Part shown: positions 1 to 6,373 of the stretch, in pieces
Numbering within the stretch: position 1 is the first letter of the stretch
Layout: each line of letters begins with the position of its first letter
IMG/VR virus record: IMGVR_UViG_3300017763_000107
Location: 1-31,149 of that record
Length of the DNA: 31,149 bases
Source of the DNA: a virus
Reading direction: 5' to 3' (one strand)
Notes under the pieces: model-generated
Database searches by the model: none
What the model was told of the DNA's origin: nothing
What the model saw: only the letters and a program-made list of their open reading frames with translations
Made by a program: the position numbers and the translations under genes

Positions 1-175
1 ACCGCCTATTAGTAATACTTATTGAGTGTGTGTGAGTGTATATTATTTTATAGTATTACTTTAGGAATTTGACTTTACTAATCTGTTATGAAGCGTCTGG
101 AGTACTATATATATAATCACACAATACTAATAAAGAATAACAATAAAGAAACACACAAAACATACTAATAGCGGT
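1..175. repeat. Short inverted repeat pair at the window edge
   Basis: ACCGCCTATTAGTA (1-14) is the reverse complement of TACTAATAGCGGT (163-175) apart from one extra C. The right copy sits immediately beside the left arm of the larger inverted repeat and contains the start of its G-rich loop. Because the left copy begins at base 1, it may extend beyond the window. Confidence 0.5.
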
Positions 176-247
176 GGTGGTTGGGTTGTGGCTGTTAGAG
201 TATTGATTTTGTGTGTTTATTTCTATGTTATTGTTTCGTTAGTATGT
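121..247. repeat. Imperfect inverted repeat with G-rich loop
   Basis: The reverse complement of 121-164 aligns with 201-247 with roughly four fifths of bases matching and a few one-base gaps. It includes a perfect 12-base block, TTTTGTGTGTTT (207-218). The spacer holds GGTGGTGGTTGGG (173-185), four runs of two or more G, which is rare in this AT-rich sequence and could form a two-tier G-quadruplex. The arms are A-rich on the left and T-rich on the right, so part of the match could reflect simple composition, but the GTGTG/CACAC core is not low complexity. Confidence 0.6.
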
Positions 248-260
248 AGAGGAATAAGTA

Positions 261-377
261 ATGGAATTATCTATGGTGTTTAACAGAAGGTATGGTTATA
301 GAGGAAAGATAGGACATATTAGCAAAGAACCTACTATATGTAGTGTAGATGAGAGAGAAGTAGTATATAGTACATAG
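261..377 (+). CDS. Possible 38-residue protein in the leader region
   Basis: ATG at 261 opens a 38-codon frame (MELSMVFNRRYGYRGKIG...) closed by TAG at 375-377. It is preceded by AGAGGA at 248-253, about eight bases before the start, a better ribosome binding site than most genes in this window have. The predicted protein has a basic, Tyr/Arg-rich N-terminal half and an acidic tail. I recognise no family. It begins just after the right arm of the inverted repeat. The frame is short enough to occur by chance in AT-rich DNA, so the call rests on the ribosome binding site alone. Confidence 0.3.
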   Translation: MELSMVFNRRYGYRGKIGHISKEPTICSVDEREVVYST

Positions 378-503
378 TTAACACTTGCACCGTACGTAGC
401 GTTATGCATGTGTGTTGAGAGGGGGGATTTAACCTGACACCCCCTATATATCATTACGTAAGTAGAGAAAAAATTGCTGGTAATTGTTTGGAAAAAGAAC
501 TGT

Positions 504-553
504 GGTATAGATTGATTACAGGCATTGTAGAACAATCAAGAAGGTATAGATTG
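504..553. repeat. Pair of 11-base direct repeats
   Basis: GGTATAGATTG occurs at 504-514 and 543-553, 39 bases apart start to start, and a degenerate relative (GGTATGGTTAT) lies at 288-298. The spacing is close to four helical turns, as for binding sites on one face of the DNA. Two exact copies only, so a weak candidate for iterons or an operator. Confidence 0.35.
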
Positions 554-642
554 GTAACCTACACCACCGTTCCTATTGTCCTATATTAACACACTACTGC
601 TAGTAAAGGTAAGAAAAAAGAATGTTTTTTTATAGTACGCTT

Positions 643-674
643 GAGGTGCGTTGTAGACGCAACGAACCCTGTGT
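643..674 (+). promoter_or_regulatory. Leader element, copy 1 (GAGGTGCGTT ... ACCCTGTGT)
   Basis: GAGGTGCGTT (643-652), then ACGCAACG (657-664), then ACCCTGTG (666-673). The same three blocks in the same order and near-identical spacing occur at 23065-23098 upstream of the scaffold gene. TGCGT (647-651) can pair with ACGCA (657-661) around a five-base loop, and TGCGTTG (647-653) can alternatively pair with CAACGCA (685-691), giving two mutually exclusive stems. It lies about 230 bases before the nuclease gene. It could be a phage-specific promoter, an RNA leader or a protein-binding site. No known riboswitch class was recognised. Confidence 0.45.
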
Positions 675-873
675 CACTCCCTCCCAACGCAGTAAATAAG
701 TTTAGTGAATTTTTGTTTGACTTGACTATTTATAAATATGTGAAGTAATAGCCTTTAACGCTAGTTAACACCGTGTAGCTAATCGGCTTGAGTTTTGCCT
801 ATAATCTTACAACTTATGTCTGAAAGCTACTAAATTGTAATGCCTATGTTTATAACCTTAGCTATAGTAAAAT

Positions 874-879
874 TATAAT
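874..879 (+). promoter_or_regulatory. Possible -10 box before the nuclease gene
   Basis: A perfect TATAAT lies 21 bases before the ATG at 901, with AAGGA (891-895) in between. No good -35 hexamer sits 16-18 bases upstream, so as a host-type promoter it is only half supported. In AT-rich DNA such hexamers are common. Confidence 0.25.
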
Positions 880-900
880 CAAGTTAAAGAAGGAAAAAAT

Positions 901-1437
901 ATGTTTGATTTTAAAGAACAGTTACAGGTAGGCAAAAAAGGTGAACATTTAGTTAAGTTATTTTATGACACACAACAAGATGATGGTAAAAGAAAATTCA
1001 TTGTAAAGGACGCTAGACCTGACGAACAGCTTAAAGGTGCAGACCTTATGGTAATTAGCAACGAACTAGGTGTACGCTATGTTGAAGTTAAAACAGATAC
1101 ACAATCTAAAGACACAGGTAACGTAGCTCTAGAGATACAGATAGTACAGGACAACGGCAGCAAACAGATAGGGTGTCAATTTAAAACATTTGCAGACTTT
1201 ATGTTCTACTGGATTTATCCGACCAACGAACTTCTTTACTGGCAACCTGAAGCGATGATACCCTACATTGTAGACTGGATAATGGAAGGTAAATACAAAA
1301 TTATAGAAGCTGAGAATAAAAATTTTTTTTCACGCAATCTTATCGTACCTATTAAGGACCTGGTCGCGACTGGGCTCGTAAAGACGTTAGACGTTTCTTA
1401 TCACTTGTTGGAGGAAGTAGAGGCTAATCAACTATAA
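901..1437 (+). CDS. PD-(D/E)XK-fold nuclease
   Basis: A 178-residue protein with the layout of the restriction-endonuclease-like superfamily: a helix with Glu15 (GKKGEHLVKL), then Asp48 in the strand GADLMVI, then the core E62-V-K64 in RYVEVKTD. A conserved-looking follow-up block, TGNVALEIQ, occurs near residues 72-80, as in many phage members where this segment carries further active-site support. These residues would hold the metal for phosphodiester cleavage. Such phage proteins act as Holliday-junction or branched-DNA nucleases, or in DNA degradation or recombination; which applies here cannot be read from sequence. AAGGA precedes the ATG. It is the first gene after the leader region, four genes before the terminase module. 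Confidence 0.75.
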   Translation: MFDFKEQLQVGKKGEHLVKLFYDTQQDDGKRKFIVKDARPDEQLKGADLMVISNELGVRYVEVKTDTQSKDTGNVALEIQIVQDNGSKQIGCQFKTFADFMFYWIYPTNELLYWQPEAMIPYIVDWIMEGKYKIIEAENKNFFSRNLIVPIKDLVATGLVKTLDVSYHLLEEVEANQL

Positions 1438-1444
1438 TAAAATA

Positions 1445-1558
1445 ATGAAAAACAAATTGTTGTGTACGTCTTGTAATAAAGATTATGAGATAACACCAAA
1501 TTATAAGAAATGTGTTAATCTAGGATGTATAAAATATAATATAAAAATTAGGAGATAA
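1445..1558 (+). CDS. 37-residue zinc-ribbon-like mini-protein
   Basis: ATG at 1445 follows the nuclease stop by seven bases and encodes 37 residues ending at TAA 1556-1558. Four cysteines are arranged as C7-x2-C10 ... C23-x4-C28, a pattern consistent with one small zinc-binding ribbon, although the second pair is wider than the usual two- or three-residue gap. The rest is Lys/Asn-rich. No Shine-Dalgarno sequence is obvious, so translation may depend on coupling to the nuclease. The following gene's strong ribosome binding site lies inside its last codons, which fits a compact operon. Function unknown. Confidence 0.5.
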   Translation: MKNKLLCTSCNKDYEITPNYKKCVNLGCIKYNIKIRR

Positions 1559-1559
1559 T

Positions 1560-1622
1560 ATGCCAATAGGAAAAAAAGGTAAGAAAAAAAGATACGGTAC
1601 TGGCAGAAAACCCAAAAAATAA
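1560..1622 (+). CDS. 20-residue Lys/Arg-rich mini-protein
   Basis: A 20-codon frame from ATG 1560 to TAA 1620-1622. Eight Lys and two Arg in twenty residues with interspersed Gly (GKKGKKKRYGTG). Despite its size it has one of the best ribosome binding sites in the window (TTAGGAG at 1548-1554, five bases from the ATG), and its stop overlaps the ATG of the next gene. Those two signals argue that it is translated. Such a peptide would bind nucleic acid non-specifically. I know no named family. Confidence 0.5.
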   Translation: MPIGKKGKKKRYGTGRKPKK

Positions 1623-1765
1623 TGGCTGCTAAAAAAGGTCTTTATTACAATATGAATAAAAGAAAAAAAGCAGGTACAAGTAGGTCTAAAAAAAATTCTA
1701 CTATTTCACCTAAAGCTTACGCTAATATGAAAAAAGGTTTTCAAAAAAAGAAAAAGAAGAAATAA
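1622..1765 (+). CDS. 47-residue Lys-rich protein
   Basis: ATG 1622 overlaps the previous stop (TAATG), and its own TAA overlaps the ATG of the next gene at 1765. The product has sixteen Lys and two Arg in 47 residues and ends in a run of six Lys. Its N-terminus (AAKKGLYYNMNKRKKAG) and the central SPKAYANMKKGF resemble very small basic proteins often found beside the terminase gene in marine tailed phages. No enzyme motif. DNA or RNA binding, perhaps packaged with the genome, is the simplest inference. Confidence 0.6.
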   Translation: MAAKKGLYYNMNKRKKAGTSRSKKNSTISPKAYANMKKGFQKKKKKK

Positions 1766-1962
1766 TGGGAAAAAAAACAAAGATAAAACAAAATATTTTT
1801 GATAGTCCACAATCTTTAAAAAAGTGGAGTTTAGAATTGTCAGATGCTTGTGGTAGTGTCATTGTACAAAAGAGACCTAATGTATCACGAATAGATTCTT
1901 TAGTAGAAAAATTTGTAGATGATTATAACAGTAATGTAGAACAGGCTCAAGATGGCGATTGA
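1765..1962 (+). CDS. 65-residue protein of unknown function
   Basis: A short mostly α-helical-looking protein with a basic start (MGKKTKIKQ) and an acidic tail ending in AQDGD. No domain recognised. It is coupled on both sides: its ATG overlaps the previous stop and its last 11 bases overlap the following gene. The charge pattern, basic head and acidic tail, would suit a small adaptor or DNA-associated protein, but nothing in the sequence fixes a role. Confidence 0.6.
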   Translation: MGKKTKIKQNIFDSPQSLKKWSLELSDACGSVIVQKRPNVSRIDSLVEKFVDDYNSNVEQAQDGD

Positions 1963-2206
1963 GTATAGAGGTGAAAAATTCTCAGGTTATAACAAACCTA
2001 AAGCTACACCTAGTCATGGTTCTAAATCACACGCAGTGTTAGCTAAATCAGGTAGCACAATTAAGTTAATTAGATTTGGACAAAAAGGAGTTAAGGGTAG
2101 TCCGAAGGGTTCAAAAAGAAATAAAGCTTTTAGAGCAAGGCATGCTAAGAACATCAAGAAGGGTAAAATGTCGGCTGCATATTGGGCAGCAAAAACTAAA
2201 TGGTAA
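1952..2206 (+). CDS. 84-residue basic protein of a marine-phage terminase-proximal family
   Basis: Strongly basic, with a characteristic C-terminal half: a KLIRFGQKGVKGSP block near residues 38-51, then FRARHAKNI near 60-68 and KMSAAYWAAKTKW at the end. This pattern is familiar from small uncharacterised proteins in cyanophages and other marine phages, often near structural genes; I do not assign a domain number. No Shine-Dalgarno sequence is visible, and the start lies inside the previous gene (11-base overlap), so it is probably translated by coupling. The end overlaps terL by seven bases. A nucleic-acid-binding or packaging-associated role is inferred only from charge and position. Confidence 0.7.
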   Translation: MAIEYRGEKFSGYNKPKATPSHGSKSHAVLAKSGSTIKLIRFGQKGVKGSPKGSKRNKAFRARHAKNIKKGKMSAAYWAAKTKW

Positions 2207-4116
2207 CTAAAAACATAATATGTATTTCACCAGAATGTGAAAATACGTTACCTCAAAAAGCACGTAAGTATTGTTCTGATACCTGTAAGTGGCGTGAGCA
2301 AAAAAGAAAACAACGTTATAAAGAACAGGGTAGAGAGTACGAACCTGAAATAAAAGAATCTAACAAAGGCACAGTTACACAAGTTAGACGTGGTGCTTTA
2401 TATGATAAGTTTGTAAATGAAGGTTATGCTTTAGATTTAATACAGGGCAGATTAACTAGACAAGAAATAGCAGACGAATTAAAATGTACGTCTTCACATA
2501 TCAGTAGGCTACTAGGTGCATTCCAAGAAGATTACGCTAAAGATAGGCAAGCTGAAAGCTGGGAGATATCAGATGACGCAGAACAATCTTTAAAAGATTT
2601 TGGAGAATTTAGAGACAGATACTTTTTAACTGAAATGGGTATACCTTTTGAAACTGCAGACTTTCATGTTAACTGGATAAAATCTATTAACAAAGCTTTA
2701 CTAACTGGTGGACAGCAAATGATACTGTCACCACCACGTCATGGTAAAACTGAATTGTTAATACATTTTGTTATTTGGCTTATTATGAGAAACCCTAACA
2801 TACGTATTATGTGGGTTGGTGGTAACGAAGATATTGCTATGAACTCTGTTATGTCAGTTATGGATACACTAGAGCAAAATGAAAAACTTAAAGAAGATTT
2901 TTGTGGTCCAGGAGGAACATTTAAACCAGCAACAAGAGCAGGTAAAATGTGGTCACGTAGTGGATTTACTGTATCAACACGAACAGTAGCTGGTATTAAA
3001 TCACCAACAATGATAGGTATAGGTCGTGGTGGTAAGATACTTTCTCGTGACTGTGACTTAATTATTGCTGATGACATTGAAGACCACAGTTCTACTATGC
3101 AACCAGCGTCAAGAGAAAATACAAAAAACTGGTGGACAACTACATTAGGTTCAAGAAAAGAAGAACATACAGCTATGGTACTTATAGGTTCACGTCAGCA
3201 TCCTGAAGATTTGTACTCTGCAATTTTAGAGTCAGAAGCATGGGAAACTATAGTAGAAGAAGCACACGATAGCCTTTGTGTTATACCTGAGTTTGAAGAA
3301 GAAGACCATGTTGATTGTATGTTGTGGTCAGGTAAGAGAACTTTTAAATGGTTAATAAATAGAAAACGTGATGCTATGACTACAGGTGGTTTAAAGAATT
3401 TTGAAATGGTTTATCTTAATAAAGCTTACAGTGACAGTCTTAGATTATTTAATCCTGAACAGATAGAGAAATGTTATGACCCTAATATTGGTTTAGGTCA
3501 TATACCTAAAGGTGCATATCTAGTAGCAGGACTTGACCCTGCAGCTACAGGGTATCAGGCAGGTTTCTTATGGGCAGTAGAGACAAATGCTTCTCAAATT
3601 AAATTAACATTAGTTGACTTAGAGAATCATCAGGGTGGTGGTTTAGATGAAGCTTTTGCTTTAATCAAAATGTGGCACGACAAATATAACTGTTATCACT
3701 GGGTTATTGAAGAGAACGGTTTTCAGAAAGCTATAAGACAAGACCAGAGAATAAAAGAATACTGTAATGTGCAAGGCATTAAATTAGAAGGACACGAGAC
3801 ACATAAAAACAAATGGGATGAAAAATTTGGAGTAACTGCATTAGCACCTATGTTTAACGAGCAGATGATAGTACTACCTTTTTATGATGCAGATGCACAA
3901 AGCAAATCTATAACGTATACAAAACAATTAGTTTACTTTGCTTCTAAAGGTAAAGGTGGAAAAGGCTACAAATCAGACGTAGTTATGGCAAGTTGGTTTC
4001 CTATGAAAGTTATCAGAGCATTAACAAAATTAGTATATTCTGATATAGGAATAGAATACACTCCTAGTTTTGATGGCTATAATAGTGTACAATGGAACGA
4101 AACACCTTGGAGTTAA
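2200..4116 (+). CDS. terL: Terminase large subunit with N-terminal zinc finger and HTH
   Basis: The 638-residue packaging motor and headful nuclease. The ATPase domain carries Walker A S177-PPRHGKT-184, Walker B DLIIADD (286-292) followed by Glu294/Asp295, and a coupling segment LIGSRQHPED (328-337). The C-terminal RNase H-like nuclease has Asp446 (GLDPAATG), Glu504/Glu505 (WVIEENG) and Asp593 (KSDVVMASW), the expected acidic triad. Ahead of the motor lie about 150 extra residues: four cysteines (C8, C13, C25, C29; KYCSDTCK) forming a probable zinc finger, and a helix-turn-helix around 78-106 (LTRQEIADELKC...SHISRLL). HTH DNA recognition normally belongs to the separate small terminase, and no terS gene is seen nearby, so this protein may do both jobs. 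It overlaps the gene before and abuts the portal (TAAATG). Confidence 0.93.
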   Translation: MVTKNIICISPECENTLPQKARKYCSDTCKWREQKRKQRYKEQGREYEPEIKESNKGTVTQVRRGALYDKFVNEGYALDLIQGRLTRQEIADELKCTSSHISRLLGAFQEDYAKDRQAESWEISDDAEQSLKDFGEFRDRYFLTEMGIPFETADFHVNWIKSINKALLTGGQQMILSPPRHGKTELLIHFVIWLIMRNPNIRIMWVGGNEDIAMNSVMSVMDTLEQNEKLKEDFCGPGGTFKPATRAGKMWSRSGFTVSTRTVAGIKSPTMIGIGRGGKILSRDCDLIIADDIEDHSSTMQPASRENTKNWWTTTLGSRKEEHTAMVLIGSRQHPEDLYSAILESEAWETIVEEAHDSLCVIPEFEEEDHVDCMLWSGKRTFKWLINRKRDAMTTGGLKNFEMVYLNKAYSDSLRLFNPEQIEKCYDPNIGLGHIPKGAYLVAGLDPAATGYQAGFLWAVETNASQIKLTLVDLENHQGGGLDEAFALIKMWHDKYNCYHWVIEENGFQKAIRQDQRIKEYCNVQGIKLEGHETHKNKWDEKFGVTALAPMFNEQMIVLPFYDADAQSKSITYTKQLVYFASKGKGGKGYKSDVVMASWFPMKVIRALTKLVYSDIGIEYTPSFDGYNSVQWNETPWS

Positions 4117-5859
4117 ATGAAACCTGACGCAATAATCGAAAGAGCTTCTTATTTAAAACGAATGCATGATGATGCATTAACAGACAGAGCAAGATTTAGA
4201 GCTATATTAAATGGTGGTGAAGATGGTATTAAACAGTTATTAGGTCCTGGACTTGATGCTAGTGAGTCACATACAATACCAGCACCTAACCTTATGCTAT
4301 CTGCTTTAGATAGACTAGCTCAAAAAATTGGTAAAGTTCCAACGTTAGATGTACATATTACTAATGCTAGAGATAGTGTTAGGAATCAAGGTAAGAAAGA
4401 AAAAGTAGAAAGAATTTTATCTTCATACGACAGTATGCAAAAATTAGAATTACAATTACCTCAAGTTTCAAGATGGCTTCCTGGTTACGGATTTGCTGTA
4501 TGGGTTATTACAACAAAATTAGATATGAATGGACATATGTATCCATGTGCAGAATTACGCAACCCTTACGATTGTTTCCCTGGTTATTTTGGAAACACAC
4601 AGCAACCTGATGAGTTAGCAATTATTCAAAAAGTTCCTATAACAAAACTTATGGAGATGTACCCAGAGCTTAAAGCATATTATAGAGATAAAGATAATGA
4701 TTCACAATCATATGATGGTTACAATCTAAGAACTTCAGACGATGGTAGTTGGGAAAACTCAGATGAAAACGGAGATGTAATTTTAGAATATATGAACCTA
4801 GAGGGTACATATGTTGTACATGTTGCTTCTAAGAAAATAGTAGACTTTGTTCCTAATCCTCTTAAATCAGGTCCATCTTTTGTAGTAGCTAAAAGATTTA
4901 GTTTTGACAAAATACAAGGTCAGTTTGACCAAGTAGTTGGACTTATGGCTTCTATGGCAAAGATAAACATTTTATCTGTTATAGCTATGGAGGATGCAGT
5001 ATTTACAGAAACAAATATAGTTGGAGAAATAGAATCAGGACAATATAGAAAAGGCAGAAATGCTATAAACTATTTAACACCTGGTTCACAAATAGTAAAA
5101 CCTGTTACTAACTTACCGTATCAGTTATTTGAAGCTGTTGGTAGATTAGAAAGACAATTAAGAGTTGTTGCTGGATATCCAGTTCAAGACGATGCTATCT
5201 CACCTAATTCATTTGTAACTGGTAGAGGTCTAGAAGAACTGGAATCTGGTGTAGGAGCTATGGTTACTGAGTATCACACAATACTTGAATATGCTTTACA
5301 AGAAATAGATTCTAAAAGATTAGAGTTAGATGAAGTGCTTTTTGGTAACAAAAGAAAACCTTTGACAGGAACTTATAAAGGTGCATCTTTTTCAGAAAAC
5401 TACACACCATCTACAGATATAGATAAAAACTACAGCACTAGAAGAAAGTATGGTGCTATGGCATCATTCGATGCACCAAATAAAATTATTACAGGACTAC
5501 AGTTAATGCAAGCTGGAGTTATAGATAAAGAAACTATGCAACAGGAAATGGATGGTTTAGAAAATATAACACACATTAATGAAAGAATTACTAAACAGAA
5601 GTCAGAAGAAATTATGGACCAAATGTTAATACAAGCATCTCAGCAAGGTGACAAAACTGCTATGGCTGCTGTTGTAGAAATTTATAATAACCCTAAACAA
5701 AAAGGTTCTATATTAGAAAAATACTTTACAGCACAAGGTGAAGAACCAAGTCCACAGGAACAAGCTATGTTACAGCAAGCAATGGCTGGACAACAACAAG
5801 GTGGTCCACCAAACTTACAAGCTATGTTAGGAGGCGGTAATGCCCCACCTGTTCGATAG
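4117..5859 (+). CDS. Portal protein
   Basis: A 580-residue protein whose ATG directly follows the terL stop, the classic terminase-portal order. An N-terminal helical segment (MKPDAIIERASYLKRMHDD) is followed by the α/β clip and wing region with ELRNPYDCFPGYFG and, in the second half, the long stem/crown helices (QLFEAVGRLERQLRV, near 336-350). The C-terminus is Gln/Gly/Pro-rich and flexible. Length and architecture fit the dodecameric portal family of short-tailed phages, through which DNA enters and leaves and to which the adaptor at 25379 would attach. The last 20 bases overlap the next gene. Identification rests on position, size and overall pattern. Confidence 0.85.
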   Translation: MKPDAIIERASYLKRMHDDALTDRARFRAILNGGEDGIKQLLGPGLDASESHTIPAPNLMLSALDRLAQKIGKVPTLDVHITNARDSVRNQGKKEKVERILSSYDSMQKLELQLPQVSRWLPGYGFAVWVITTKLDMNGHMYPCAELRNPYDCFPGYFGNTQQPDELAIIQKVPITKLMEMYPELKAYYRDKDNDSQSYDGYNLRTSDDGSWENSDENGDVILEYMNLEGTYVVHVASKKIVDFVPNPLKSGPSFVVAKRFSFDKIQGQFDQVVGLMASMAKINILSVIAMEDAVFTETNIVGEIESGQYRKGRNAINYLTPGSQIVKPVTNLPYQLFEAVGRLERQLRVVAGYPVQDDAISPNSFVTGRGLEELESGVGAMVTEYHTILEYALQEIDSKRLELDEVLFGNKRKPLTGTYKGASFSENYTPSTDIDKNYSTRRKYGAMASFDAPNKIITGLQLMQAGVIDKETMQQEMDGLENITHINERITKQKSEEIMDQMLIQASQQGDKTAMAAVVEIYNNPKQKGSILEKYFTAQGEEPSPQEQAMLQQAMAGQQQGGPPNLQAMLGGGNAPPVR

Positions 5860-6046
5860 TGATAACGAAAAGTTTGCACAAATAATTGCTAGTAATTTTT
5901 CTGACCCAATAGAAGAAGTAATAGAAGAGTATGACCTACCTGAATATGTTAATGCAGAATACACTACACTAGCAGTTACTTATGTTCCTGGTCTAGGAAG
6001 AATAGAAATTACATTTCATCCTGATACACATGGGAATACATTTTGA
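5840..6046 (+). CDS. 68-residue acidic protein, unknown
   Basis: Begins inside the end of the portal gene (20-base overlap) and stops at TGA 6044-6046, overlapping the TTG start of the next gene. The product is strongly acidic (EEVIEEYDLPEY) and ends in a short predicted β-hairpin (TTLAVTYVPGLGRIEITF). No known family was recognised. AGGAGG at 5829-5834, six bases before the ATG, is a strong ribosome binding site and supports this start within the portal frame. Position between portal and internal proteins suggests a minor head component, unproven. Confidence 0.65.
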   Translation: MPHLFDSDNEKFAQIIASNFSDPIEEVIEEYDLPEYVNAEYTTLAVTYVPGLGRIEITFHPDTHGNTF

Positions 6047-6372
6047 GTAGGAAAAGAAAAGTTGCAGATTATAAAGCTGATGATTATAAAGGACAAGCTA
6101 AAGAGTTAGATACTTTAAGAAACTCTGCACCATTAGAACAGATAGAAGAACCTATTGTACCTACACAAGCAAGACAACCTGCACCTAGTAATTTAGGTGG
6201 ATTTGTACAAGATGTTACTGCTCCTGAACAAGACCCTATGGTTAGTCCGTTAGCAGGTACACAAGATGGATTTAATAGATTTAATGCAGCTCCTGATGCA
6301 AATATGATTTTACAAGCTATGTATAAAGTATTGCCTAGCAAGGAGATAGCAGCCTTACTGAAAGACTTGTAA
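6043..6372 (+). CDS. 109-residue protein with TTG start, unknown
   Basis: The frame begins with TTG at 6043, overlapping the previous TGA (TTGA). The only in-frame ATGs lie far inside (first at codon 67), so TTG with stop-start coupling is the best start. The N-terminus is basic (SRKRKVADYKADDYKG), the middle is Pro/Gln-rich and probably disordered, and the C-terminus is a short amphipathic helix (ANMILQAMYKVLPSKEIAALL). The combination of disordered linker and helix is like small scaffold- or portal-associated proteins. I recognise no family. It ends one base before the ATG of the giant gene. Confidence 0.6.
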   Translation: MSRKRKVADYKADDYKGQAKELDTLRNSAPLEQIEEPIVPTQARQPAPSNLGGFVQDVTAPEQDPMVSPLAGTQDGFNRFNAAPDANMILQAMYKVLPSKEIAALLKDL

Positions 6373-6373
6373 T

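Larger units (their letters stand above)
1..900. other. Long largely non-coding leader region with repeats
   Basis: Nine hundred bases with no convincing long gene on either strand. Direct observations are an imperfect inverted repeat (121-247) around a G-rich loop, a smaller inverted pair (1-14 and 163-175), two copies of GGTATAGATTG (504 and 543), many ATTAGTA/TACTAAT words in the first 250 bases, a possible 38-residue ORF (261-377), and an element at 643-674 that recurs upstream of the scaffold gene. The words TTGACT (722) and TATAAT (874-879) are present but not convincingly spaced as a promoter. I see no tRNA cloverleaf. Plausible roles, all inferred, are a replication origin, a packaging start or the control region of the late transcript. 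Confidence 0.6.

Noticed and set aside
296-535. 79-residue frame on the minus strand in the leader region
   Set aside because: No recognisable family or ribosome binding site. All supported genes are on the other strand, and the region is built of repeats.
643-674. Known riboswitch classes found in marine phages (for example glutamine type)
   Set aside because: The diagnostic core sequences of those classes are absent. Only a short hairpin and three blocks are shared.
622-699. 25-codon frame overlapping leader element copy 1, as a possible leader peptide
   Set aside because: The second copy of the element has no equivalent open frame, so the conserved feature is more likely the nucleic acid than a peptide.
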